NCBI RefSeq assembly: GCF_019049325.1
Contig: NZ_JAGMUO010000014.1
Coordinates: 1-64,000 of the forward strand
Origin: Streptomyces sp. AC512_CC834
GTDB lineage: Bacteria > Actinomycetota > Actinomycetes > Streptomycetales > Streptomycetaceae
Length of the DNA stretch: 64,000 nucleotides
Reading direction: 5' to 3'
Shown: positions 50,088 through 59,112 of the stretch, one piece after another
Layout: every line of letters starts with the position of its first letter
Position numbering within the stretch: the stretch's first letter is position 1
Notes under the pieces: generated by a model
Told to the model about the DNA's origin: nothing
What the model saw: the letters and a program-made list of their open reading frames with translations, nothing else
Database searches by the model: none
Program-made: the position numbers and the translations under genes

Positions 50088-50978
50088 GTGCCGGCCAGTA
50101 CTGCGCCTCAAGCCCCGCCCGCGCCGCCCGCGCCGCCCGCCCAGGCCCAGGAGACCCCGGACCCGGCCCCGGCCCCGGCTCCGGATCCGGCCTCGGCCCC
50201 CGCACCGCAGCGCAGCCGGGGTGCGGACACCCGGGCCCTGACCCAGGTGCTCTTCGGCGAGCTGAAGGGCCTCACGCCGGGTACGCCGGAGCACGACCGG
50301 GTGCGCGCGGCGCTCATCGAGGCCAACCTCCCGCTGGTGCGCTACGCCGCCGCCCGTTTCCGCTCGCGCAACGAGCCGATGGAGGACGTCGTCCAGGTCG
50401 GCACCATCGGGCTCATCAACGCCATCGACCGCTTCGACCCCGAGCGGGGCGTGCAGTTCCCGACGTTCGCGATGCCGACCGTCGTCGGCGAGATCAAGCG
50501 GTACTTCCGCGACAACGTCCGCACGGTGCACGTACCGCGCCGGCTGCACGAGCTGTGGGTGCAGGTCAACAGCGCCACCGAGGACCTCACGACCGCCTTC
50601 GGGCGCTCCCCGACGACCGCCGAGATCGCCGAGCGCCTGCGCATCACCGAGGAGGAGGTGCTGTCCTGCATCGAGGCGGGGCGGTCGTACCACGCCACCT
50701 CGCTGGAGGCCGCCCAGGAGGGCGACGGGCTGCCCGGGCTGCTCGACCGGCTCGGCTACGAGGACCCCGCGCTCGACGGGGTCGAGCACCGGGATCTCGT
50801 GCGGCACCTGCTCGTCCAGCTCCCGGAACGGGAGCAGCGGATTCTGCTGCTGCGCTATTACAGCAATCTGACCCAGTCGCAGATCAGCGCGGAACTCGGC
50901 GTCTCCCAGATGCACGTCTCGCGGCTACTGGCGCGTAGTTTCCAGCGGTTGAGGTCCGCGAACCGGATCGACGCGTAA
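50088..50978 (+). CDS. sigF: RNA polymerase sigma factor SigF (SigB/SigF/SigG family)
   Basis: A 296-residue sigma factor for late sporulation in Streptomyces. An Ala/Pro-rich N-terminus (residues 1-40) is followed by region 2 ([48 protein letters not shown]), region 3, and region 4.2 ([23 protein letters not shown]). The GTG at 50088 has GAGGTGGAG about 6 bases upstream; an upstream TTG would add 17 residues. No anti-sigma gene is adjacent. It is followed by its paralogue sigN. The assignment of F versus N rests on remembered gene order. Confidence 0.93.
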   Translation: MPASTAPQAPPAPPAPPAQAQETPDPAPAPAPDPASAPAPQRSRGADTRALTQVLFGELKGLTPGTPEHDRVRAALIEANLPLVRYAAARFRSRNEPMEDVVQVGTIGLINAIDRFDPERGVQFPTFAMPTVVGEIKRYFRDNVRTVHVPRRLHELWVQVNSATEDLTTAFGRSPTTAEIAERLRITEEEVLSCIEAGRSYHATSLEAAQEGDGLPGLLDRLGYEDPALDGVEHRDLVRHLLVQLPEREQRILLLRYYSNLTQSQISAELGVSQMHVSRLLARSFQRLRSANRIDA

Positions 50979-51290
50979 CCTCGACACGCCTCGACACGCC
51001 TCGACACGGACTCGAGACGGAGTCGAAAGCGCGAGCGAGGGGTCACCGGGGAGAGCGAATCGCTCACCAGGGCCGTTGCGGGCGGAATCGGCCCGAAAGA
51101 CCGTCAGACCCCCTGTTTCCAGGGGCTATTCGCATCTCGGATGTCGACATGTCACTACAGCGCGTTGCCGACATGTGACATTCTGCCGGAGACGCGTTTG
51201 CCGGAGCCCCGGCTCCGGTATTCAGGTGAAGGCTGCGTTCCCGGCGTGGGAGCGTGTGCCGTGACCGTCCCGCGACCCAAAGGGGGTGGC
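50979..51290. promoter_or_regulatory. sigF-sigN intergenic region with repeats
   Basis: 312 bases with no gene. Three perfect copies of CCTCGACACG (50979-51008) are followed by a GACTC/GAGTC hairpin (51009-51024). Further down, ATGTCAC (51149-51155) and GTGACAT (51175-51181) form an inverted repeat with 19 bases between, and GACATGT is repeated directly at 51146 and 51170. These are likely control elements of sigN. Confidence 0.55.
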
Positions 51291-52238
51291 ATGTCCGCAG
51301 AACAGGGCAGCTCGAAGGTGCTTGCGCTCGCGGAGAGCGAGACCGCGCCCGACACGATCGAGGCGCTCGGCCCCGTCGGCCCGATCGGTCCCATCGGCTC
51401 CGTCGATGACGAACCGGCCGCCGAAGCCGTACCGAACCTCGACGCCGTGCCGGCCCAGACCCTTCCGGCCACGGAGGCCATCGACACCCGCACCCTGTCC
51501 CGCTCCCTGTTCCTGCGGCTCGCCGCCCTCGACCAGGACAGCCCCGAGCGCGCCTACGTCCGGGACACCCTGATCGAGCTCAATCTCCCGCTGGTGCGCT
51601 ACGCCGCCGCGCGTTTCCGCTCCCGCAACGAGCCGATGGAGGACATCGTCCAGGTCGGCACCATCGGCCTGATCAAGGCGATCGACCGCTTCGACTGCGA
51701 ACGGGGCGTGGAGTTCCCGACGTTCGCGATGCCGACGGTGGTCGGGGAGATCAAGCGCTTCTTCCGCGACACCTCGTGGTCGGTGCGCGTCCCGCGCCGC
51801 CTCCAGGAGCTGCGCCTGGCCCTGACGAAGGCCAGCGACGAGCTGTCCCAGAAGCTGGACCGCTCCCCCACGGTCGGCGAGTTGGCCACCGTGCTGGGCG
51901 TGACCGAGGAGGACGTCGTCGACGGCCTCGCGGTCGGCAACGCCTACACCGCCTCCTCGCTGGACTCCCCGGCCCCGGAGGACGACGGCGGCGAGGGTTC
52001 GCTGGCGGACCGCCTGGGCTACGAGGACACGGCGCTGGAGGGCGTGGAGTACCGCGAGTCCCTCAAGCCGCTGCTGGCCAAGCTGCCGCCCCGGGAGCGC
52101 CGGATCATCATGCTGCGCTTCTTCGCCAACATGACCCAGTCGCAGATCGGCGAGGAGGTCGGCATCTCGCAGATGCACGTCTCCCGGCTGCTGACCCGGA
52201 CCCTGTCGCAGTTGCGCGAGGGCCTCATCTCCGACTGA
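51291..52238 (+). CDS. sigN: RNA polymerase sigma factor SigN (SigB/SigF/SigG family)
   Basis: A 315-residue sigma factor, paralogue of the preceding Sig[61 protein letters not shown] and LTQSQIG-like [23 protein letters not shown]. In S. coelicolor SigN acts in a basal compartment of aerial hyphae. A 60-residue variable N-terminus precedes region 2. ATG at 51291 after AGGGGGTGGC. A large bidirectional terminator follows. Confidence 0.92.
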   Translation: MSAEQGSSKVLALAESETAPDTIEALGPVGPIGPIGSVDDEPAAEAVPNLDAVPAQTLPATEAIDTRTLSRSLFLRLAALDQDSPERAYVRDTLIELNLPLVRYAAARFRSRNEPMEDIVQVGTIGLIKAIDRFDCERGVEFPTFAMPTVVGEIKRFFRDTSWSVRVPRRLQELRLALTKASDELSQKLDRSPTVGELATVLGVTEEDVVDGLAVGNAYTASSLDSPAPEDDGGEGSLADRLGYEDTALEGVEYRESLKPLLAKLPPRERRIIMLRFFANMTQSQIGEEVGISQMHVSRLLTRTLSQLREGLISD

Positions 52239-52307
52239 TCCGGTGGGCCGTGGGTCATGGGCCGCGGCCTGCTGCCCGCGGCCCGCTGCCCACGGCCGTC
52301 GTCACGA

Positions 52308-52360
52308 CAGCCCGGTGGCCGCCGCGGCACCTCGGGGGTGCCGCGGCGGTCGCCGGGCTG
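52308..52360. terminator. Long bidirectional terminator
   Basis: About 22 paired bases between 52308 and 52360 (CAGCCCGG ... CCGGGCTG with GCCGCGGCAC / GTGCCGCGGC inside) between the convergent sigN and the small membrane protein gene. Confidence 0.88.
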
Positions 52361-52417
52361 CGCGCATTCCGGTACCCGGCCCGAACCGCCGAACCGCCGG
52401 ACGGCCCCAGGCGTGCC

Positions 52418-52624
52418 CTAGCCGAGCGCCAGCCAGGCCACGGCCGCGACGACGATCACGGCGGCCACGATGCCGACGATCAGGCCGACGCGCGGCCCGG
52501 AGGAGGCGGCGGGGGCCGCCGGCCGGGTCTGCGGGGCTTCGTCGACGAACGCGCGGAACATCTGGGTGCTGCCTGCGGGGTCGTTGGTGCCCTGGGGGCC
52601 CTGGGGGCCCTGGTTGTTAGCCAT
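52418..52624 (-). CDS. Small tail-anchored-type membrane protein
   Basis: A 68-residue protein. The polar N-terminal part (MANNQGPQGPQGTNDPAGSTQMFRAFVDEAPQTRP) is followed by a single C-terminal helix (VGLIVGIVAAVIVVAAVAWLALG). The layout suggests a tail-anchored membrane protein. No Shine-Dalgarno is obvious. Function unknown. Confidence 0.75.
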   Translation of the reverse strand: MANNQGPQGPQGTNDPAGSTQMFRAFVDEAPQTRPAAPAASSGPRVGLIVGIVAAVIVVAAVAWLALG

Positions 52625-52770
52625 GGGCCGAGACACTAGCGAATCCGCGGGTGCGGCCCAAGTGCGGGGCTCCCGACGCCCCTTGCCCCCGACCACCACC
52701 TACCACCTGCACGTTTACTTTCGCAATACTTGCCTTTGCCAACTTTTTATGCCGCGATGACCGTTTTTGT

Positions 52771-52812
52771 TTGCCTGTAGCAACCAACCGAACTTATGGT
52801 TGCCCTAAGCAA
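52771..52812. promoter_or_regulatory. Two MarR operator copies (TTGC-N5-GCAA)
   Basis: TTGCCTGTAGCAA (52771-52783) and TTGCCCTAAGCAA (52800-52812) are near-identical dyads 29 bases apart. Between them GCAACCA/TGGTTGC (52780-52803) forms a larger inverted repeat. They sit 18-60 bases before the MarR start in an AT-rich promoter. Confidence 0.8.
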
Positions 52813-52829
52813 CGAATCGGGAGGTGCGC

Positions 52830-53330
52830 ATGGCCGAGAAGGCGCAGTACGAGGAGCTGATCCGCCAGTTCAGCGCCTTCGGCGCCGTGAAACGGGAGAT
52901 GGGACGGCTGCTGCCGTCCGACTGTCCCGGTGGGTCCGTCGCCGTACTGACACTGCTCGGCCGCCACGGGGACATGCGCATGAGCAAGCTCGCGGAGCTG
53001 CTCGCGGTGGACATGTCGGTGACCAGCCGCCACGTCGCCCACGGCGCCGAACGGGGTTGGGTCGAACGCTTCCCCGACCCCGCGGACAAGCGCTCGCGCA
53101 TCCTGCGCCTGACGCCCGCCGGGCAGGACCAGCTCGACGACATCGCCGAGCGGACCACCCAGCTTCTCTCCCACCGCCTGAGCGACTGGTCCGACGACGA
53201 GGTCGGCCAGCTCTCCCGGCTCATGGCCCGCCTCAGGGCCAGCTTCGACGACTGCCGGGCCCCCGCGGCCCGGCCTCCCGCACTGTCCGGGGACGAACAG
53301 TCCACCCGTACACCCGCGATCACCACGTAA
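52830..53330 (+). CDS. MarR family transcriptional regulator
   Basis: A 166-residue MarR protein: CPGGSVAVLTLLGRHGDMRMSKLAELLAVDMSVTSRHVAHGAERGWVERFPDPADKRSRILRLTPAG is the winged HTH with the diagnostic DPxDxRxxxLxLT wing. GGGAGG lies 5 bases before the ATG. The drug exporter gene follows by 13 bases, so the pair is an autoregulated efflux operon. Confidence 0.94.
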   Translation: MAEKAQYEELIRQFSAFGAVKREMGRLLPSDCPGGSVAVLTLLGRHGDMRMSKLAELLAVDMSVTSRHVAHGAERGWVERFPDPADKRSRILRLTPAGQDQLDDIAERTTQLLSHRLSDWSDDEVGQLSRLMARLRASFDDCRAPAARPPALSGDEQSTRTPAITT

Positions 53331-53343
53331 GTAAAGGAAGTCC

Positions 53344-55998
53344 ATGGCAACGACCACACCAGCCGGTGTGCGGGCTCATGCCAAGCACGGGGGAGGCTCC
53401 TCCGGAGACGCTCCGATGACGCACCGGCAGATCATGGAGGCACTGTCCGGGCTGCTGCTCGGCATGTTCTGCGCGATCCTGTCCTCCACCATCGTCACCA
53501 ACGCCCTGCCCGAGATCATCGGCGACCTCGGTGGCGGCCAGAGCGCCTACACCTGGGTCGTCACCGCCTCGCTGCTGACGATGACCGCCTCCACCCCCCT
53601 GTGGGGCAAGCTCGCGGACCTGTTCAGCAAGAAGGCCCTGGTCCAGATAGCCCTGGTCGTCTTCGTCATCGGCTCCGTCGTGGCCGGTACGGCGCAGAAC
53701 GCGGGGATGCTGATCACCGCGCGCGGCATCCAGGGCCTGGGCGCCGGCGGTCTGTCCGCCCTGGCGCAGATCATCATGGCCGCGATGATCGCCCCGCGTG
53801 AGCGCGGGCGCTACTCCGGCTACCTCGGCGCCACCTTCGCCGTCGCCACCGTCGGCGGTCCGCTGCTCGGCGGTGTCATCACCGACACGAGCTGGCTCGG
53901 CTGGCGCTGGTGCCTCTACGTCGGCGTGCCCTTCGCGATCCTCGCGCTGATCGTGCTGCAGAAGACGCTGCACCTGCCCGTGGTCAAGCGGAAGGTCAAG
54001 GTCGACTGGGCCGGCGCCTTCTTCGTCACCGCGGCCGTCAGCCTGCTGCTCGTCTGGGTCACCTTCGCCGACGACAAGTACTCCTGGATGTCCTGGCAGA
54101 CCGGCGCCATGGTCGGCGGCGCGCTCGTGCTGGCGCTGCTCTTCCTCCTCGTCGAGTCGAAGGCCAGCGAGCCGATCATCCCGCTGCGCCTGTTCAAGAA
54201 CCGCACCATCACGCTGGCCTCGCTGGCCTCGCTGTTCGTCGGTATCGCGATGTTCGCGGGCACCGTCTACTTCAGCCAGTACTTCCAACTGGCCCGGGGC
54301 AAGTCCCCGACCATGTCGGGTGTCATGACGATCCCGATGATCGGCGGCCTGTTCCTCTCGTCCACGGCCTCCGGCATCATCATCACCAAGACCGGCAAGT
54401 GGAAGCGCTGGCTGGTGTCCGGCGGCGTGCTGCTGACGGCGGGCCTGGGTCTGCTCAGCACCATGCGCTACGACACCCCGTACTGGCACATCGGCATCTT
54501 CATGGCGCTGATGGGTCTCGGCGTCGGCATGATGATGCAGAACCTGGTGCTCTGCACGCAGAACCAGGTGGCCCCGGGCGACCTGGGCTCCGCGTCCTCC
54601 ACGGTCACCTTCTTCCGCTCCCTCGGCGGTGCGGTGGGCGTCTCGGTGCTCGGCTCCGTGATGTCCAGCCGGATCAGCAACTACGCCTCCGACAGCATCG
54701 GGCAACTGGGGCCCGAGGACCGGATGGCGGCAGGCAAGGCCCTGGGCTCCGGGCAGATCCCCGACATGGACCTGCTCCCCGCACCCATCCGCACCTGGCT
54801 GGAGAGCGCCTACGGGCACGGCATCGCCGACATCTTCCTGTACGTCGCACCGGTCGCGTTCCTCGCCATCGTGGTGACGCTGTTCATCAAGGAGGTCCCG
54901 CTGCGCACCAAGGGCGCCCTCGCCCAGGCGGCGGAGTCCTCGGCCGAGGCCGCACCGCCGGTCGCGGGCACTCCCGCGGAGGCCGTCCGCGTCGCCGACG
55001 AGCCTGCTCTGGCCGGTGCGACGGCGGCCGCTTCGGCCACGCCCTCCGGTGCCCCTTCCCCAGCTATGTCGGCCAAGTCGGCCATGTCGTCCACCGCGGA
55101 CATATCGACGATCCCGGACACGTCGGTCGCCTCGGCGACGCGGGCGGCCTCCCCGGTCGCCGAACCGGCCGCCACGCAACGGCTCGCCGCCGTGGCCACG
55201 GCAACCGGCTCCGGTGAGCCGCAGGCACCCGTCTCCGCCGGCATCGCGGTCCGCGGCTTCGTCCGCGGCGCCGAGTCCGCGCCGGTCCCGCAGGCCGCCG
55301 TCACGCTGATCTCGCTGGCCGGCCGCCAACTGGGCCGCTCGGTCGCCCAGGGCGACGGCTCCTACGCCCTCGACGCGCCGAGCGCGGGGTCGTACGTCCT
55401 GATCGCCTCCGCCGACGGCTTCCAGCCGCAGGCCTCCACGATCGTCGTGAACGACGAGCCGGTCGCCTACGACATCCTGCTCAGCGGCACCAGCGGGCTC
55501 ACCGGCCTGGTCCGGGCCGTGGACAGCGGGCTGCCGGTCAAGGACGCGATGGTGATCGTGACCGATGTCCGCGGTGACCTGCTGGCCAGCGCGGCCACCG
55601 GGGAGCAGGGCGAGTTCGCCCTCACCGAGCTGGTGCCGGGCACGGTGACCGTCGCGGTCAACGCCGCCGGCTACCGGCCGCGCGCCCTGCCGCTGGAGGT
55701 CGGCGGCACCGGCGTCACCCGCGTCGAGGTCGACCTCCAGGCCGGCGCGCAGGTCCAGGGCGTCGTGCGGGCTCCGCACGGTCCGCTGGCCGACGCCCGC
55801 GTCACGCTGGTCGACGCCGCCGGGAACGTGGTCGGCACGGCCACCACCGGCACGGACGGGGCGTACGCCTTCACCGACCTGGACGCCGGTGAGTACACCG
55901 TCATCGCGACCGGCTACCCGCCGGTGGCCACCGCCCTGACGGTCGCGGGCCCCGGTGCCGACGGCCACGACATCGAGCTCGCCCACCCCGGCGAGTAG
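53344..55998 (+). CDS. DHA2 (14-TMS) MFS exporter fused to three carboxypeptidase-regulatory-like domains
   Basis: An 884-residue protein. Residues 30-515 are a DHA2-type drug:H+ antiporter (LSSTIVTNALPEIIGDLGG, WVVTASLLTMTASTPLWGKLADLFSKK, GIQGLGAGGLSALAQIIMAAMIAPRERGR, VGGPLLGGVITD). A 110-residue Ala/Ser/Thr/Pro linker is followed by three beta-sandwich repeats from about 635 (VRGFVRGAESAPVPQAAVTL; LTGLVRAVDSGLPVKDAMVIV; VQGVVRAPHGPLADARVTLV), each ending in GSYAL/GEFAL/GAYAF and a PG/AG-S/T/E-Y/V-V motif. Plain exporters of this family are about 500 residues, so the C-terminal half is an addition. Confidence 0.92.
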   Translation: MATTTPAGVRAHAKHGGGSSGDAPMTHRQIMEALSGLLLGMFCAILSSTIVTNALPEIIGDLGGGQSAYTWVVTASLLTMTASTPLWGKLADLFSKKALVQIALVVFVIGSVVAGTAQNAGMLITARGIQGLGAGGLSALAQIIMAAMIAPRERGRYSGYLGATFAVATVGGPLLGGVITDTSWLGWRWCLYVGVPFAILALIVLQKTLHLPVVKRKVKVDWAGAFFVTAAVSLLLVWVTFADDKYSWMSWQTGAMVGGALVLALLFLLVESKASEPIIPLRLFKNRTITLASLASLFVGIAMFAGTVYFSQYFQLARGKSPTMSGVMTIPMIGGLFLSSTASGIIITKTGKWKRWLVSGGVLLTAGLGLLSTMRYDTPYWHIGIFMALMGLGVGMMMQNLVLCTQNQVAPGDLGSASSTVTFFRSLGGAVGVSVLGSVMSSRISNYASDSIGQLGPEDRMAAGKALGSGQIPDMDLLPAPIRTWLESAYGHGIADIFLYVAPVAFLAIVVTLFIKEVPLRTKGALAQAAESSAEAAPPVAGTPAEAVRVADEPALAGATAAASATPSGAPSPAMSAKSAMSSTADISTIPDTSVASATRAASPVAEPAATQRLAAVATATGSGEPQAPVSAGIAVRGFVRGAESAPVPQAAVTLISLAGRQLGRSVAQGDGSYALDAPSAGSYVLIASADGFQPQASTIVVNDEPVAYDILLSGTSGLTGLVRAVDSGLPVKDAMVIVTDVRGDLLASAATGEQGEFALTELVPGTVTVAVNAAGYRPRALPLEVGGTGVTRVEVDLQAGAQVQGVVRAPHGPLADARVTLVDAAGNVVGTATTGTDGAYAFTDLDAGEYTVIATGYPPVATALTVAGPGADGHDIELAHPGE

Positions 55999-56005
55999 CA
56001 CGGCC

Positions 56006-56066
56006 CCGGCCCGTGGTGGCGTGCGCGCTCTGAGCGGAGGTGCGCCCGCCCACCACGGGCCGGTTT
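56006..56066 (+). terminator. Terminator after MFS exporter
   Basis: A 14-bp perfect stem (56006-56019 with 56050-56063) with a GC-rich 30-base loop, followed by TTTCTTT. Confidence 0.85.
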
Positions 56067-56070
56067 CTTT

Positions 56071-56140
56071 ACGACCGCTTCATTAACGACCGCTTCATTA
56101 ACGACGGCTTCTGTACGGCCGCTTCTATACGACCATTTTC
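56071..56140. repeat. Five 14/15-bp tandem repeats upstream of the YceI gene
   Basis: Units beginning ACGACCGCTTC at 56071, 56086, 56101, 56115 and 56129 (periods 15, 15, 14, 14; the later units diverge) are joined by ATTA, TGT or TAT. They lie 26 bases before the YceI start, in the promoter/leader. Confidence 0.85.
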
Positions 56141-56165
56141 TGAGCTTTTGCAGGGAGAAAACGGG

Positions 56166-56987
56166 ATGGGACTGACCGCGAGGATCCGAACGCGGGACGG
56201 ATGGGCCGTGTCGCACGCGGTCGTCACGGTGACCGACATGACGGGCGCGCAGGTGCTGCGCGCCGAGGCGGACACCGAGGGCGCCGTGCGGGACACCACG
56301 GCGTTGCCGCCCGGGGCGTACACCGTCATCGTCACCGCGGTCGGCTACGCGCCCGCCGCCTCCAGCGCGATCGTCACCGCGAGCGGCCGGGCCGAGGTCG
56401 GCACGGTGACGCTGGCCCGGCAGGGCGGTACCGAACTGCCGCCGCCGGGGCCGTGGACGGTCGACCCGGCGCACTCCGCCGTGGCCGCCGTCGCCCAGCA
56501 CCTCGGGATCTCCAGTGTGCGCGGCCGCTTCACCGACTTCGCCGCCACGGTCGAGATCGCGCCGGACGACGTCACCAAGTCCCGGGTGGAGGCGGTGATC
56601 CGGGCGGCCTCCATCGACACCGGCAACGGCATGCGCGACACCCACCTGCGCTCGGCGGACTTCCTGGACGTCGAGCGCTACCCGGAGATCACCTACCGCT
56701 CCACCGCGGTGAGCGAGGCCGGTCCCGACCGCTGGACCGTCCACGGCGAGCTGGGCCTGCACGGGGTCGTCCGCGAGGTCGACCTGGACCTGGCCTACCT
56801 CGGCACCGGCGCCGACCCCTGGGGCGGCACCCGGGCGGCCTTCCGGGCCACGACGGAACTGCACCGCGAGGACTTCGCGATGAACTACAACCAGGTCGTC
56901 CAGGCCGGCATCGCCGCCATCGGGACGACACTCAGGGTCGAGCTGGACATCCAGGCGGTCCAGGGGGAGTCACTGCCCGCCGCGTGA
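56166..56987 (+). CDS. YceI family protein with N-terminal carboxypeptidase-regulatory-like domain
   Basis: A 273-residue protein. Residues 1-85 are one beta-sandwich domain like those on the preceding exporter (ARIRTRDGWAVSHAVVTVTDMTG ... PPGAYTVIVTAVGYAPA). Residues 95-270 are a YceI lipid-binding barrel: GPWTVDPAHSAVAAVAQHLGISSVRGRF, DTHLRSADFLDVERYPEITYRST, GELGLHGVVREVDL. YceI proteins bind polyprenoid or similar lipids. The ATG has AGGGAG upstream. The end overlaps the convergent ANTAR gene by 18 bases. Confidence 0.92.
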   Translation: MGLTARIRTRDGWAVSHAVVTVTDMTGAQVLRAEADTEGAVRDTTALPPGAYTVIVTAVGYAPAASSAIVTASGRAEVGTVTLARQGGTELPPPGPWTVDPAHSAVAAVAQHLGISSVRGRFTDFAATVEIAPDDVTKSRVEAVIRAASIDTGNGMRDTHLRSADFLDVERYPEITYRSTAVSEAGPDRWTVHGELGLHGVVREVDLDLAYLGTGADPWGGTRAAFRATTELHREDFAMNYNQVVQAGIAAIGTTLRVELDIQAVQGESLPAA

Positions 56988-57671
56988 GGCGCCGCCGGAC
57001 GCCCGGTCCACCAACCCGGCACACAGGTCCCGGAGCTTGACGTTCCGGTCCTGTGAGGCCCGGCGCAACCGCTCCATGGCCCGGTGGGCGTCGATCCGCT
57101 CCCGGGCCATCAGCATGCCGACCGCCTGGTCGATGACGCCGCGGGAGAGCAGGGCGGTGCGCACGTCGGCCGCCGAGGCCTGCTGCCGTTCGATGCGCAG
57201 CGCCTCGTTCACCGCCTCCGCGGCCCGCTCCGCGAAGGCGCGGGCCGCGTCCAGTGCGGCGGCCAGGGAGTCGGGCTCGAGGCCGTAGAGGTTGAGCGCG
57301 GCGCCCGTCTCGCCCTCGACGGCCAGCGGCAGCGCCAGCACACAGCGCACACCGGTGGCCAGCGCATACTCCGTGTACGCGGGCCAGCGGGACTCGGCCG
57401 CCAGGTCGGGGGCGTACTGCGCGCTGCCCGTCTCGGCGGCGTCCACACAGGGGCCCGAGCCGTTCTCGTACTGCCGCAGGTCCAGGCCGCCGGGCAGGCC
57501 GGAGCTGCCCGCCAGGGTCATCAGCCGGTCGGCGCGGCGCACCGTGACCGAGCAGGCGGTGGCGCCGGGCACCTGCACGACCGCCCGGTCGGTCAGATCG
57601 CGCAGCAGGGTGTCGAGACCCCGGCTGCGCGCCATGGCGTGGTCAAGCGTGTCCGTGGTCCGCGAGGTCAT
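56970..57671 (-). CDS. GAF-ANTAR regulator
   Basis: A 233-residue protein. A GAF sensory domain covers about residues 20-155 (ACSVTVRRADRLMTLAGSSG, ENGSGPCVDAAETG, RCVLALPLAVEGETGAALNLYG). The C-terminal ANTAR RNA-binding domain reads ALLSRGVIDQAVGMLMARERIDAHRAMERLRRASQDRNVKLRDLCAGLV. ANTAR proteins usually prevent transcription termination. It is co-directional with a second GAF-ANTAR gene 18 bases upstream. Confidence 0.92.
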   Translation of the reverse strand: MTSRTTDTLDHAMARSRGLDTLLRDLTDRAVVQVPGATACSVTVRRADRLMTLAGSSGLPGGLDLRQYENGSGPCVDAAETGSAQYAPDLAAESRWPAYTEYALATGVRCVLALPLAVEGETGAALNLYGLEPDSLAAALDAARAFAERAAEAVNEALRIERQQASAADVRTALLSRGVIDQAVGMLMARERIDAHRAMERLRRASQDRNVKLRDLCAGLVDRASGGASRGGQ

Positions 57672-57689
57672 GCCCGTACGGATGTCCCG

Positions 57690-58445
57690 TCACCGCTCGC
57701 CCACTCCTCGGCCCCCCGCGCCGTCCTTCACACCGTCCTTCGCGCTGTCCGCCGTGTCGACGATGCGGCGGGCCAGGTCACGCAGCTTCACGTTCTCCCG
57801 CTGGGAGGCCTTCACCAGGGACTCGAAGGCCCCGGCCGCGTCGATGTCCAGGCGCTCCATGAGGATGCCGGTGGCCTGGCCGATCAGGTCCCGGGTACGC
57901 ATGGCCTCGGTGAGCTGCTCACGCACGGTCGCCGAGTCCAGGGCGAGGGCGACGTGCGCGGTGAACAGCCGGCCGATGCGGGTGGCGTCCTCGTCGAAGG
58001 CCTGCGGTTTGCGCGCGTACGCGGTCAGCACGGTCAGGCGGCGCCGGTCGGCGCGCAGCCGCAGGGACAGCGCCGAGCGCAGACCGAGACCGGCGAGGAT
58101 GTTGCCGCCGCCGTCGGCCTCGCTGTCGTCCGTCCGCACCACGGGCGTGGTCCACAGGTGCTCCCAGTCCGGGTGCGGCTCCCGCCCCCCGTGCCGGGGC
58201 TCGGCCGCGAACCGTACGGCCTCGTCGGTCCAGGCGAGCGTGCGCAGCCGGCCGCCGCGCTGGACCTCCGCGATGCCCGCGTGCTCCGCGCCGGGCAGCA
58301 GGCGCACCGCCAGCCCCACCGCGGTGCTCAGGGTGTCGTCCGGGGCGCCCGCACCGTGCAGGTGCCGGGCCGCCGCCGTCAGGGCGTCGGCCAGCTCGAA
58401 ACCAGCCAGAAAACGCGGCAAATCAGTAAATTCGGACGCAGCCAC
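57690..58445 (-). CDS. GAF-ANTAR regulator
   Basis: A 251-residue protein of the same layout: a GAF domain (LSTAVGLAVRLLPGAEHAGIAEVQRGGRLRTLAWTDE ... SALSLRLRADRRRLTVLTAYARKPQAF), then ANTAR (REQLTEAMRTRDLIGQATGILMERLDIDAAGAFESLVKASQRENVKLRDLARRIVD). The start GTG at 58445 is chosen, with GAAGAGG 6 bases before; an ATG 18 bases upstream lacks a site. It shares a 225-base divergent region with the STAS gene. Confidence 0.9.
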   Translation of the reverse strand: MAASEFTDLPRFLAGFELADALTAAARHLHGAGAPDDTLSTAVGLAVRLLPGAEHAGIAEVQRGGRLRTLAWTDEAVRFAAEPRHGGREPHPDWEHLWTTPVVRTDDSEADGGGNILAGLGLRSALSLRLRADRRRLTVLTAYARKPQAFDEDATRIGRLFTAHVALALDSATVREQLTEAMRTRDLIGQATGILMERLDIDAAGAFESLVKASQRENVKLRDLARRIVDTADSAKDGVKDGAGGRGVGER

Positions 58446-58670
58446 CACGAACCTCTTCGGCATGCGCGGCCAAACGGCCGTGCGCAGGAGAGCTCCGCAG
58501 CACATTCCCGACTGCGAGCACAGGACGAATAGCACTTTAGCTGCTTGGTTGCGTGCCGGTGACGCCCGGCCGAAGGACCGGGCGGGCGCCTTTCGCACCG
58601 CCCCGCCGCGTGGTGGAATGGGCACGGGTCAGGAAGCGGCCCGGCCGGAAGCCCGACGGACGTCTGTCAG

Positions 58671-59108
58671 GTGAGTGCTGTGACCTTCCCTCCCCAGCCC
58701 TGCGAGCCGTGCGAGCCGTGTGATCCACCCGGCCGCGCCGTGCTCGCCATGCCCAGCGACATCGACTTCTGCAACGCCGCGGGGCTGCTGCCCCTGATCA
58801 CGGCCGCCGTGGACCAGCACGTGGACCAGCACTCCGACGACCTGCGCCTCCTCGTCCTGGACCTCACCGCGACCCGCTTCATGGACTCCCAGGGCGTCCG
58901 TCTCATCGTCGCGGTGCGCCGCCGTCTGCCCGGCCACACCCGGCTGCGGGTGGTGGCCGCCCCGAAGGGCGTACCGAGCCGCGTCCTGGAGCTGACCGGC
59001 CTGCGCCGCGACGTGCCGGTGTACGACAACCTCGCGGAGGCGCTGCGTGAGGAGAGCCGGGACGGCTCAGAGCGGGACGGCGGAGAGCGGGAATGCGGCC
59101 TAGGCTGA
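58671..59108 (+). CDS. STAS domain anti-sigma factor antagonist
   Basis: A 145-residue protein. A Cys-Glu-Pro repeat N-terminus (QPCEPCEPCDPP) precedes a STAS domain: AVLAMPSDIDFCNAAGLL, LRLLVLDLTATRFMDSQGVRLIVAVRRRL. The Ser in MDSQG is the usual phosphorylation site. It probably binds a SpoIIAB-like kinase encoded elsewhere and may act on SigF/SigB-type factors (inference). GTG 58680 with CAGGTGAG before it is an alternative start. Confidence 0.88.
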   Translation: MSAVTFPPQPCEPCEPCDPPGRAVLAMPSDIDFCNAAGLLPLITAAVDQHVDQHSDDLRLLVLDLTATRFMDSQGVRLIVAVRRRLPGHTRLRVVAAPKGVPSRVLELTGLRRDVPVYDNLAEALREESRDGSERDGGERECGLG

Positions 59109-59112
59109 CGGC

